35,590 nucleotides of DNA from a virus, in the IMG/VR virus record IMGVR_UViG_3300031784_002747, positions 1 to 35,590 of that record. One strand, 5' to 3'. Made by a program: the position numbers and the translations under genes. Positions 23,932-31,402 of the stretch are shown one piece after another. The notes beneath the pieces are model-generated. The model did no database searches. It saw only the letters and a program-made list of their open reading frames with translations, and was not told where the DNA came from. How positions within the stretch are numbered: the first letter of the stretch is position 1; every line of letters begins with the position of its first letter.

Positions 23932-25866
23932 ATGCCATTAGATATTGACGACGGATATAAAAAAATAAAGAAAGAGGTAACCACAAAACAAAAATATAAT
24001 CAAGTTAAAAAAGATATAAAACAACTTGAGAAAAAGGCGGGTGATTCATTTGAAGATTGGGGTGGTGGTTTAGAAAGTAAATTTGGTAAATTTGCCAATA
24101 AACAATTAAGTTCTGCCGAAAAAGCAAAAGAAAAATTTCAAAAAGATTTTAAAACCCAATTTGATCAAATGTTAGAAATTAAATTTCTAACTCAAAAAAG
24201 TGGTGATAAAAAAACAACAAAATATTTAAAAAAAACATTTGTTACCGCCATTGAACAAATAAAACCCCAAATATTTGATATTGTATCTGAATTAGGGGTT
24301 AAAGCGGTTGGGTGTGAATCTGAACAGGAGTTTCCCGCAAATGCAACATTTTATATAAAGGTTGGGGCAATTGATTTTATGGGTCTTTTGAAAGAAGATC
24401 CAAATGAAACTATTGGTAAAATATCTTATGAACAAAATCCAATAGTATATAACACGGCACCATTTTCAATGAATAAAGAGTTGTACAGTAGGATACAAAA
24501 TATTAACGTACCTTATTCCGCACCAACGTTTGCCGGTGTGAACTATAAAGGACCATCTACTCAGGATTTATTTGATATAACATATGTTGAAAACTATAAT
24601 GATCCTATTACAGGTAACTTAGTGGTTGGTAATTTTTTTAAAATAGATTTAAAACCTAGGTCTAATAACACAAATAAAGTTTCAGAATTTTTTAAAGATT
24701 ATTATTCATCAATAGATATAATTGATTACAAATACTTATTTACAAATTTAATAAATCAATTAACTGGATCCATCTCAATCGAAAAAAAAGATGGGGATAA
24801 AAAATTAATTGATTTCACTAAATTTTTAATGGTTATGAAACGGATATTTGGAATGTGTTTCGATGAAACTAAAGAAATAGATGTTTCAGGTATTGCCAAA
24901 GTATCACAAACAGATGTTGTTGATGATGCCTTTTTTGAATTTAATGAGGTTGATTTAAGATATATTGATTCTGTGGTTTCTGACATTAAATTAGGTGTTG
25001 TTGAATTTGAAGATTGTGGTACCGTAAAATTACCCGTTGATGTTAATGCAGTTTTAGATACTTTAGATAGTTTAAAATTTAATCCGGGTACAAATAATAA
25101 TAATGAAATTAACAATGCTGCGGAAAGTATAACAAAACCATTTGAAAGAAGAGGTCTTAATTTAGATCTTAGTTTTTTAAAAGAATACCCAAGAGCATTA
25201 TTAATGACTATATTATCGCCTAAAACAATTTTACCAATAATGATTATGGCAAAATCTTTAGGTCAAAGTACGGTAGATTCGGTTAACTCTTTAATGGAAT
25301 TTGCTAAACAATTTAAATCATATATTGTCCAATTAGCATCTAAAGTTATGGCTCTTTTTGTGAAAATATTATTTGACATAATTAAGGCAGATATTATTGC
25401 ATTAACTAAATCAATATTGGCAGATATAAAAAATGAGTCGGTTGTTAAAAAATCGTTATTAGTATTGTCGTTAGTTGCTTTAATTACAAAGTTAGTGACA
25501 GATTTTAGACAATGTAAAAGTGTAATAGATGATTTATTATCAATATTAAGTTTGGTAGAAAAATCAATGAAGGCACAGAAAAAACCATTACCTTATCCAT
25601 TATTAGTTGCAAGTAGAGTATTAACGGGGTTTTCAAAAACACGAGCAATGTTGAATGTAATCCAAAGGTTTGAGTCGTTAGGGTTACCAACGGGACCAAT
25701 GCCAGATGGGAGTCCTAATTTATTCCTAGCTGCAGCAGATGCGATTATTGGTGCAATAGATGAAGAAGAAACAAAAAATGGTCAAGTACAAATTGCGGTA
25801 GATCCATTAAGTGTGTTACCTATCGGGACAACAATACCTCAAGTAGTTTACGGAAAAAAATTATAA
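23932..25866 (+). CDS. Probable tail/baseplate structural protein
   Basis: 644 residues starting MPLDIDDGYKKIKKEVT two bases after the previous stop. The N-terminal 100 residues are lysine-rich and helical (coiled-coil-like). The middle (about 120-400) is mixed, with KVGAIDFMGLLKEDPNET and FAGVNYKGPSTQDLFDITY. The C-terminal third holds long hydrophobic helices (LPIMIMAKSLGQSTVDSV, QLASKVMALFVKILFDIIK, KSLLVLSLVALITKLVTDF) and ends IGTTIPQVVYGKKL. I do not recognise a T4 homologue. The hydrophobic helices and position directly before the gp5-like hub gene suggest a baseplate hub or tail-tube-associated protein that may touch membrane, but this is inference. Confidence 0.65.
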   Translation: MPLDIDDGYKKIKKEVTTKQKYNQVKKDIKQLEKKAGDSFEDWGGGLESKFGKFANKQLSSAEKAKEKFQKDFKTQFDQMLEIKFLTQKSGDKKTTKYLKKTFVTAIEQIKPQIFDIVSELGVKAVGCESEQEFPANATFYIKVGAIDFMGLLKEDPNETIGKISYEQNPIVYNTAPFSMNKELYSRIQNINVPYSAPTFAGVNYKGPSTQDLFDITYVENYNDPITGNLVVGNFFKIDLKPRSNNTNKVSEFFKDYYSSIDIIDYKYLFTNLINQLTGSISIEKKDGDKKLIDFTKFLMVMKRIFGMCFDETKEIDVSGIAKVSQTDVVDDAFFEFNEVDLRYIDSVVSDIKLGVVEFEDCGTVKLPVDVNAVLDTLDSLKFNPGTNNNNEINNAAESITKPFERRGLNLDLSFLKEYPRALLMTILSPKTILPIMIMAKSLGQSTVDSVNSLMEFAKQFKSYIVQLASKVMALFVKILFDIIKADIIALTKSILADIKNESVVKKSLLVLSLVALITKLVTDFRQCKSVIDDLLSILSLVEKSMKAQKKPLPYPLLVASRVLTGFSKTRAMLNVIQRFESLGLPTGPMPDGSPNLFLAAADAIIGAIDEEETKNGQVQIAVDPLSVLPIGTTIPQVVYGKKL

Positions 25867-25869
25867 ATT

Positions 25870-26097
25870 ATGGAATATAGTAGTGAAAAAAATAGAGTTA
25901 CCTCTAATGAAATTGCGGAAATCATTAAAGAACATAAAACAAGATCAAATAAAGATTTAGTGGTTGCTTTAGAATTTGTTAAAAAAGATTTTGAACTTAC
26001 TAAAGAAAGTGTAATTAAAATGACAGAACATTTAGATAAATTAGAAGTTGCTTATAATATTATTTTAAAAGAATATAATTCAAGAAATGGAAAATAA
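25870..26097 (+). CDS. Small coiled-coil hypothetical protein
   Basis: 75 residues, a single long predicted helix with heptad-like spacing (IAEIIKEHKTRSNKDLVVA, KMTEHLDKLEVAYNIILKE). It lies between the 644-residue structural protein and the gp5-like hub gene and overlaps the latter by 11 bases. A chaperone or assembly role for the baseplate hub, as played by small T4 proteins such as gp51, is conceivable but not shown. Confidence 0.65.
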   Translation: MEYSSEKNRVTSNEIAEIIKEHKTRSNKDLVVALEFVKKDFELTKESVIKMTEHLDKLEVAYNIILKEYNSRNGK

Positions 26098-27625
26098 TAA
26101 AATGATATTTTTTGGTAGGGTTACCGATATTGATGACCCATTATTAATTGGTCGTATTAGGGTTGAACCCAAGGATGAGGTGCAAGCATTTATTTATCCT
26201 GAAAACTTTAATCCAAAAACAGATAAGTGGAAACAAAATGACCCGTTAATTTTTACACCATTAATACCTTATTATTTTAATCAAATCCCCCAAGTTGGTG
26301 AGTATGTTCACATATTTTATTCTAATAAGGCAGAACCTATTGATGCCAACAAATTCTATATTCAAGGACCAATAAGTCGTCCATGGAATAATAAAAAAGA
26401 AGATTATAATAATGCTCAATCGGTATTGGCGAGTGGTGAAAAACTACAACAAGCATTTTCACCTATAGATCCAACAACAGGTAAAGTAAATGTATCTTTA
26501 ACCGGTGTTTATCCTTTGCCTGGCGATAATGCTGTTTTAGGTAGAGGTACTGCTGATGTTGTGGTTAAAGAAAACGAAGTTTTAATACGTGCAGGAAAAA
26601 CATTGTCTTCAGGAAATAATAATATACCTGTCGTTAGAAACGATTTAAGAAGTTTCTTACAAATATCAAGTTTTGAATTAGAAAACGTTAGTACAGGTAC
26701 TGAAAATATTACTTCAGAAACTTTTGAGGACATCTCAACAAAAATGTATGTTCAATGGTCAATAACTAATTTAAGTTCTGTTTCACCAACATATGATGGT
26801 AAAGTTAGTGTTTATTCATTACCAGGTAATAATGATAATTATAAAGTATCAGTTATTAATCAAAGTATTGATCTTCTTGCGGGTCAAACAATCAGTCCAA
26901 TATATGAAATAACATTTACGGGAAAAACTTTGTCCGACGCATCAACAATTATTAACAATTTAATTAGGGGGGTCAATGACGGAGAAATAACTTGGGATCC
27001 GGCATTAGGTTATCCAAATCAAACTATTACCAATCAGTTCCCATTTTTTTACGGGGCGGACCAATCCACATATGAATACCTAATAACAGGATTCTCATCT
27101 TTAATAAATGCGTCATCAAATATTTTACAATCAAGTAAAGCAATGTTACTTAATAATAAAGTTTCTTTGAGTTATGCGTATGAAGAAAAAGGGTTTGGTT
27201 TAGTGTGGAAACAATCTCCCGAAAAATTAGGGATATTACCTGAACTAAAAAGTATTGATGTTGAAAAAAGAGATTACTTGGTTCAACCAGTAACATACTC
27301 TGTTTTGGGTGGAGATAAGTTATATTTACTTACAAATAAATCTAAAGGTAAATTCCAAATTGATTTAAAGGATACCTTATATGGGATACCTCAATCTAAA
27401 CTAGCGATAGATATATATAAGAAAACTAACTCAATGGTTAGGGGTGAAGAACTTATGAATTTATTAAATCAGATAGTTGATTTTATGTTAACCCACGTAC
27501 ATCCATTTCCTGGATTACCCCCAATTAAAGAATATCCAAATGCCGGTGTTTCGGGAAGAAAAATTGAGGAAACTATTAATAATGCCGAAAATAACATTCT
27601 AAATCAAAATATCCGAATTAATTGA
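26087..27625 (+). CDS. gp5-like baseplate hub / central spike protein (OB domain, no lysozyme domain)
   Basis: 512 residues; the start is the ATG at 26087, with another in-frame ATG five codons on. The N-terminus MIFFGRVTDIDDPLLIGRI followed by RVEPKDE and, later, IPQVGEYVHIFYSNK is the OB-fold domain found in gp5/Vgr-type hub proteins (compare the F-x-G-x-V-...-D-P-x-x-x-G-R-x-x-V pattern). The middle (about 190-300) is a beta-rich insertion. The C-terminal third has GGDKLYLLTNKSKGKFQID and DFMLTHVHPFPGLPP, typical of hub-proximal spike regions. The lysozyme domain of T4 gp5 is not recognisable anywhere. It would sit at the centre of the baseplate and help breach the cell envelope. Confidence 0.78.
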   Translation: MENNKMIFFGRVTDIDDPLLIGRIRVEPKDEVQAFIYPENFNPKTDKWKQNDPLIFTPLIPYYFNQIPQVGEYVHIFYSNKAEPIDANKFYIQGPISRPWNNKKEDYNNAQSVLASGEKLQQAFSPIDPTTGKVNVSLTGVYPLPGDNAVLGRGTADVVVKENEVLIRAGKTLSSGNNNIPVVRNDLRSFLQISSFELENVSTGTENITSETFEDISTKMYVQWSITNLSSVSPTYDGKVSVYSLPGNNDNYKVSVINQSIDLLAGQTISPIYEITFTGKTLSDASTIINNLIRGVNDGEITWDPALGYPNQTITNQFPFFYGADQSTYEYLITGFSSLINASSNILQSSKAMLLNNKVSLSYAYEEKGFGLVWKQSPEKLGILPELKSIDVEKRDYLVQPVTYSVLGGDKLYLLTNKSKGKFQIDLKDTLYGIPQSKLAIDIYKKTNSMVRGEELMNLLNQIVDFMLTHVHPFPGLPPIKEYPNAGVSGRKIEETINNAENNILNQNIRIN

Positions 27626-27633
27626 TATTTATA
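27626..27633 (+). promoter_or_regulatory. TATTTATA octamer before the 27646 gene
   Basis: TATTTATA lies in the 20-base gap between the hub gene and the structural gene at 27646, 12 bases before that ATG. It is followed by an A-tract. It may be a late promoter element; its orientation is the reverse of the T4 late consensus. Confidence 0.3.
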
Positions 27634-27645
27634 TAAAAAAATGTA

Positions 27646-29109
27646 ATGTCAATAAATAATTCATATTTTAGTAGGAATAATACCATATTATATAATAATC
27701 TAACAAATACGGGTAGAAACCCTGTTATGGAATTATATTATGGTGAAGATGGAATTGTTAATCCAAGAGGATTTAGTCGTTTTATTTTTGACATTGATTT
27801 ATCTTTACTTACTCAAAAAATAAACGATGGGACTATATCAACGGGATGTACGTCAGCAATGACACACACCTTAAATATGACTAATACATCATATTTTGAT
27901 AAAGATTTTTTGAACACGTCAACATCTCAAGGTAGATATAGAGCAACATCATTTGATCTTTTCTTATTTAGAATTCCACTTAATAATAGTACAATACCCG
28001 GAACACCTCAAAATTGGGATGAGGGAGTTGGATATGATTATATACCAACAAGTACGGTGGTATTTGAAGATAAGAATTATTCTGACAGACCATCAAATTG
28101 GTCAGCAACCACAACAATAGATAGTTGGCAAGAACCTGGAATATATAGTAATACTAATACGGGAGCATTTAATTATAATCAATTACAAATTATAGATACC
28201 CAACACTTTGAGTTTGGGGATGAAAATATTGAGTTTGATATGACAAATGAAATCAACTCAATATTAAACGGTTCTATTACCGATCCGGTTGGTTGGGGTA
28301 TTGCTTATCTACCACAAGTAGAAAACATCTCAGGGACCACCGGAACGTATTCTGTGGGATTTTTTACAAGACATACACAGACATTCTACGAACCATTCTT
28401 ACAAACAAACTATAATGACTTAATTGAAGATGATCGAAATTTATTTACATTGGGTAAAGTTAATAAGTTATATCTTTATGTATATGAAGATGGAGATTTC
28501 CAAAATTTAGATTTTGATCCTGTTGTTGAAATTAGAGATACCACTTGTACGGCAATACCTGGTTTAACAGGTCTAACAACTTGTCGTAGAGCAAAAGGTG
28601 TATATGAAGTTGTTATTCCCCCACTTATTGGTTATAAAACACCTTGTATATTTAATGACGTTTGGAGTAATTTATATCTTAATGGTTTTCCATTACCTAA
28701 TGTAACTAACGAATTTACCATATACCCATTACAAAAATCTTTACAGATTGGTACCTTATCTCAGGAACCATCTATTTATGGTTTTGATTTCTATGGGATT
28801 AAACAAGATGAGAAAATATTAAACACTGATGTTCGTAAAGTAGGGGTAGTTATTAAAAAGGCTTATACTGCAAATCAACTTTTACTTAAAGTAGATGCTT
28901 CCTATAGAGTTTATGTGAAAGAAGGTTCTACTGAAGTACAAGTACAGGATTGGACAAAAATAAATAGGACACCAAATGAATACTATTTCATATTTGATAC
29001 AAGAGATAAAATACCAAACGAATATTTTATTGATATAAAAGTGTTAAGTAGTGGTGAAGTTAATACTTATAAGAAACAGATTAAATTTCAAATCGTAAAT
29101 AAAAAATAA
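27646..29109 (+). CDS. Probable virion structural protein, beta-rich (DNRLRE-like N-terminal half)
   Basis: 487 residues; the ATG at 27646 is used because the earlier ATG at 27641 is followed at once by a stop. The N-terminal half resembles DNRLRE-type surface domains: GFSRFIFDIDLSLL, SFDLFLFRIPLNN, NWDEGVGYDY, WQEPGIYS, NIEFDMTNEINSILNG and GWGIAYLPQ occur in the usual order. The second half is a series of beta-rich segments (VNKLYLYVYEDGDFQN, GVYEVVIPPLIGYKTPC) and ends in EYFIDIKVLSSGEVNTYKK, like Ig-type repeats. No signal peptide. Position after the hub gene suggests a tail, fibre or baseplate-attached protein. Confidence 0.7.
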   Translation: MSINNSYFSRNNTILYNNLTNTGRNPVMELYYGEDGIVNPRGFSRFIFDIDLSLLTQKINDGTISTGCTSAMTHTLNMTNTSYFDKDFLNTSTSQGRYRATSFDLFLFRIPLNNSTIPGTPQNWDEGVGYDYIPTSTVVFEDKNYSDRPSNWSATTTIDSWQEPGIYSNTNTGAFNYNQLQIIDTQHFEFGDENIEFDMTNEINSILNGSITDPVGWGIAYLPQVENISGTTGTYSVGFFTRHTQTFYEPFLQTNYNDLIEDDRNLFTLGKVNKLYLYVYEDGDFQNLDFDPVVEIRDTTCTAIPGLTGLTTCRRAKGVYEVVIPPLIGYKTPCIFNDVWSNLYLNGFPLPNVTNEFTIYPLQKSLQIGTLSQEPSIYGFDFYGIKQDEKILNTDVRKVGVVIKKAYTANQLLLKVDASYRVYVKEGSTEVQVQDWTKINRTPNEYYFIFDTRDKIPNEYFIDIKVLSSGEVNTYKKQIKFQIVNKK

Positions 29110-29123
29110 AAAAAACAAAAGTC

Positions 29124-29318
29124 ATGGGAGACGGAGAATTAACAACAACAAGCGCAAACACACCATCAACTGTTTGTGTACAAATATGTACAACAGGAGA
29201 CACTGGGTCTACTGTGGTATCTGTAAACCCACCTCATCCAACTTGGAGTAGTCAAGATGGAGGTGATGTATTACAATTAAACATGGTACTCATTGGGGGT
29301 AACGGATTAAATGGATAA
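29124..29318 (+). CDS. Hypothetical protein, Thr/Gly-rich small
   Basis: 64 residues starting MGDGELTTTSANTPSTVCV. Rich in Thr, Ser, Gly and Val with two close cysteines (CVQIC) and a C-terminus ending VLIGGNGLNG. No recognised family. It lies 14 bases after the large structural gene and 3 bases before the internal-protein candidate. A minor virion component is possible from context. Confidence 0.55.
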   Translation: MGDGELTTTSANTPSTVCVQICTTGDTGSTVVSVNPPHPTWSSQDGGDVLQLNMVLIGGNGLNG

Positions 29319-29321
29319 ATT

Positions 29322-29888
29322 ATGAAAAAAATAATTAAATTAAAAGAATCTGATCTTAGCATGATCATTAAAAAAATCCTTAGAGAAAATGAGGATAGAG
29401 GAAATAGATATATGTTTTTTTCTAATTTAGAACAAATGAGAAGACAATGTGATTTACTTTTAGATTTGGACTCTGAAATGGTCGAATCTATTTTAGAAAA
29501 TGGTCACGATTGGGCTCAAGATCATATTGCCGAAGCAAAAAATAACATGGATCAAGTTTTTGATTTTATTATGAATGAATCAAAAAAAGATGGTATGGAA
29601 TTGTCTATGAATATTGACGATAAAGATATGGTAATGTCAGAAGAAGATGATATTATTGATGATTTAGCAATGACAGAAAAAGATCCAGATAAAGCACTGG
29701 CTTTATATCAAATGAATGAGGGAAGAAAAAAAACAGGTACTAAACTTTGTGTTAGAGGAAAATCAGCGGCAAAAGCAAAGTTTGATGTATACCCTTCCGC
29801 ATATGCCAATGGATATGCTATCCAAGTATGTAAAGGAAAAATTAAAGGTCTTGACGGTAAAAAACAATGTTCAGGAACTTATTGCTAA
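29322..29888 (+). CDS. Probable capsid-internal protein with N-terminal prohead-protease site
   Basis: 188 residues. It starts with an amphipathic basic helix, KKIIKLKESDLSMIIKKILRE, in two pieces at residues 2-11 and 12-22; LRE fits the I/L-x-E cleavage rule of gp21-type prohead proteases, with cleavage expected before NEDRG. The middle is acidic and Met-rich (ESKKDGMELSMNIDDKDM). The C-terminal 55 residues form a basic Cys-containing domain (TKLCVRGKSAAKAKFDVYP, SAYANGYAIQVCKGKIKG, CSGTYC) of a type seen in T4-like marine phages and giant viruses. This resembles the T4 internal-protein arrangement: a capsid targeting peptide removed during maturation and a basic domain packed with DNA. The role is inferred; the N-terminus and site are seen. 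Confidence 0.72.
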   Translation: MKKIIKLKESDLSMIIKKILRENEDRGNRYMFFSNLEQMRRQCDLLLDLDSEMVESILENGHDWAQDHIAEAKNNMDQVFDFIMNESKKDGMELSMNIDDKDMVMSEEDDIIDDLAMTEKDPDKALALYQMNEGRKKTGTKLCVRGKSAAKAKFDVYPSAYANGYAIQVCKGKIKGLDGKKQCSGTYC

Positions 29889-29925
29889 TAATTTAATAAA
29901 AATTTTTTTATTTAATTTTTTTATA

Positions 29926-29933
29926 TATCTTTG
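29926..29933 (+). promoter_or_regulatory. Bacteroidota-type -7 promoter element (TAnnTTTG)
   Basis: TATCTTTG exactly matches the TAnnTTTG -7 consensus of the primary Bacteroidota sigma factor. It lies in a T-rich intergenic gap 18 bases before the ATG at 29952. The -33 element (TTTG-like) is only weakly matched by the T-tract at about 29903-29915. It suggests that the following gene is read by unmodified host RNA polymerase. Confidence 0.6.
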
Positions 29934-29951
29934 TAACATAAATTAAAAAAT

Positions 29952-30371
29952 ATGTGGTTAAAAAGATTAATGAAAAGAATAAAAGTTAGATGGATTCTTT
30001 GGACAAAAAGATCATCTATGATGAAAACATATCAAGAAGAAGTAGTTTCTTATGAAAAAACTTGTTTTAAGATATGTTTAAAATTAATATCAAATCCTAA
30101 TTCTGATTTTATGATTGCTCCAATGTCTCAAAAAAGATACATTGTTAATAATGAATTTGGGATTTTTATTATGATGGATTATGGAAGAGTTGAGATAACT
30201 AATCACGTTTTTAATTATAATGTAAAATTATCAGATAGGGATTGGCAAAGATTGATTTATATATTTGATATTGAAACAGAAAAAAGACGTACTCAAACAG
30301 AAAGTGAGGTTAACTCAAGGATAACACATTCATTAGATATGGTTTTAGAACGTATTTCTAATCTCAGTTAA
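29952..30371 (+). CDS. Conserved hypothetical protein, possibly early-expressed
   Basis: 139 residues. A basic N-terminus (MWLKRLMKRIKVRWILWTK) is followed by a helix and then by a compact mixed domain: SNPNSDFMIAPMSQKRYIV, NNEFGIFIMMDYGRVEITN, HVFNYNVKLSDRDWQRLIY. The pattern K-R-Y-I...E-x-G-I-F...N-H-x-Y/F-x-Y-x-V-x-L-S-D-R-D-W is one I recall from phages and plasmids of Bacteroidota, without known function. It has its own host-type promoter (29926) and terminator (30385), so it is a monocistronic unit. It converges on and overlaps the next gene by 27 bases. Confidence 0.75.
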   Translation: MWLKRLMKRIKVRWILWTKRSSMMKTYQEEVVSYEKTCFKICLKLISNPNSDFMIAPMSQKRYIVNNEFGIFIMMDYGRVEITNHVFNYNVKLSDRDWQRLIYIFDIETEKRRTQTESEVNSRITHSLDMVLERISNLS

Positions 30372-31103
30372 AATCTTTTCGACTAAGGAATCTACGGATT
30401 CCTTTTTTGTTTTATATGAAGTCATAACTGGTTTTTGACCTTTTCCTGTTTGTGTGTCATTTTTTTCAGCCTTTCTTTTTTGTTGACAAGCGGCTCTTTT
30501 TTGTGAATCACTCATTTTACCCGCAACACCTGCAGCTCTACATTTTGGATATGCACCTTTAGACGTATCTTGTCTACCACATGGTGGATGTTTACCATCA
30601 ACTTTACGACAAATATCAACCCAAGGTCCTTTAGGTTGTTTAGAACCTTTTGGTTTCTTTTTTGTTCCAAACCAAACAGCTAAATCTTCAGAAATAAGAT
30701 CATCATTTAACTCATCCCATTCATCTAATTTAGTTACAGTTTTTTTTGGATTAAAATTTTTAATTGGTTTTGCATCAGTATTTTTTCCCGGTAATGAATT
30801 CATAATACCCGCATCATCGGCCCAAGCAAACGCATCAGGATTATTTTTCATAAATTTTGCAATCTTTTCCGCTCTTTTTTCTTTCTTTTTAATTGTTTTT
30901 GGGTCGGTAGACATTTTACCATCTAAACTATCGTGATCTAATGATGCATCATCCCAATCGGTAACATATTCAGTAAATGGAGCCATTTGATTTTTATCAA
31001 ATTCTCTATACCCAGGTAATAAAGGAGAAACATATGAACCTCTTGTTGACTTTTCAGACGTTGCCTCTCTTAATATTTTCTTTATAAAATTATCGGTTAT
31101 CAT
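30345..31103 (-). CDS. Probable capsid-internal protein with Cys-rich domain and prohead-protease site
   Basis: 252 residues. N-terminus MITDNFIKKILRE then ATSEKSTRG: LRE fits the I/L-x-E rule, and the ATSE after it is identical to the four residues after the predicted cleavage site of the major capsid protein (INE then ATSEG). A lysine-rich, probably flexible middle follows. At about 140-215 is a domain with LAVWFGTKKKPKG, PWVDICRKVDGKHPPCGRQD, AYPKCRAAGVAGKMSDSQK, resembling the DUF5872 type shared by phages and giant viruses (from memory). The C-terminus has another such helix (SLVEKILTEI). Probably packed inside the head and trimmed. It is transcribed towards, and overlaps, the 29952 gene. 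Confidence 0.75.
   Translation of the reverse strand: MITDNFIKKILREATSEKSTRGSYVSPLLPGYREFDKNQMAPFTEYVTDWDDASLDHDSLDGKMSTDPKTIKKKEKRAEKIAKFMKNNPDAFAWADDAGIMNSLPGKNTDAKPIKNFNPKKTVTKLDEWDELNDDLISEDLAVWFGTKKKPKGSKQPKGPWVDICRKVDGKHPPCGRQDTSKGAYPKCRAAGVAGKMSDSQKRAACQQKRKAEKNDTQTGKGQKPVMTSYKTKKESVDSLVEKILTEIRNTF
30385..30408 (+). terminator. Terminator of the 29952 gene, inside the opposing coding sequence
   Basis: AAGGAATC, loop TACG, GATTCCTT, then TTTT: an 8-base perfect stem with a T-tract on the plus strand, 14 bases after the stop at 30371. It lies within the last 65 bases of the minus-strand coding sequence at 30345, so the DNA serves two functions. Confidence 0.8.
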
Positions 31104-31109
31104 TACTAT

Positions 31110-31117
31110 AATAAATA
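31110..31117. promoter_or_regulatory. TATTTATT / AATAAATA octamer between divergent genes
   Basis: The 22-base gap between the divergent starts at 31103 and 31126 contains AATAAATA on the plus strand (TATTTATT on the minus strand). It is 6 bases before the minus-strand ATG and 8 bases before the plus-strand ATG. It may serve one or both genes. Confidence 0.3.
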
Positions 31118-31125
31118 TTGGGAAT

Positions 31126-31350
31126 ATGGAAAAAAATGAAGAATCTGATAAAATATATGGTAATTTATTTGGGTCAATAAATTTATTAAATGAAAGTCAT
31201 TTAGATGCAATATTATTGACTATGGATAGAGATCACGCAATACATTATTTGGTTGAATCTGTTAAATCCGCACATCAAAGAGGTGCTTTCACTATAGGTG
31301 AATCCGAAGTTATTTCTAAAGCCATACGAACATTATCAAAAAATGATTAA
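31126..31350 (+). CDS. Small conserved hypothetical protein
   Basis: 74 residues: NLFGSINLLNESHLDAILL, then DRDHAIHYLVESVKSAHQR and GAFTIGESEVISKAIRTLS. Helical, with an ordered spacing of hydrophobic residues, so probably a compact folded protein; no catalytic motif. It stands alone on the plus strand between minus-strand genes for a head protein and the major capsid protein and has its own terminator, which makes it look like a moron-type insertion or an early regulator. I recall similar short proteins from Bacteroidota phages, none with a function. Confidence 0.68.
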   Translation: MEKNEESDKIYGNLFGSINLLNESHLDAILLTMDRDHAIHYLVESVKSAHQRGAFTIGESEVISKAIRTLSKND

Positions 31351-31354
31351 ATAA

Positions 31355-31382
31355 AAAAAGGTCAGATTTCTCTGACCTTTTT
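31355..31382. terminator. Bidirectional terminator
   Basis: AAAAAGGTCAGA, loop TTTC, TCTGACCTTTTT: a perfect 12-base stem with A-tract on one side and T-tract on the other, between the convergent genes 31126-31350 and 31403-33277. It should stop transcripts from both directions. Confidence 0.88.
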
Positions 31383-31402
31383 CGTATTCGGTTTTTAATT
31401 GA

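Noticed and set aside
29716-29946. Plus-strand frame of 76 codons overlapping the end of the 29322 gene
   Set aside because: Out of frame with the Cys-containing domain that is well supported; its own sequence is low in information.
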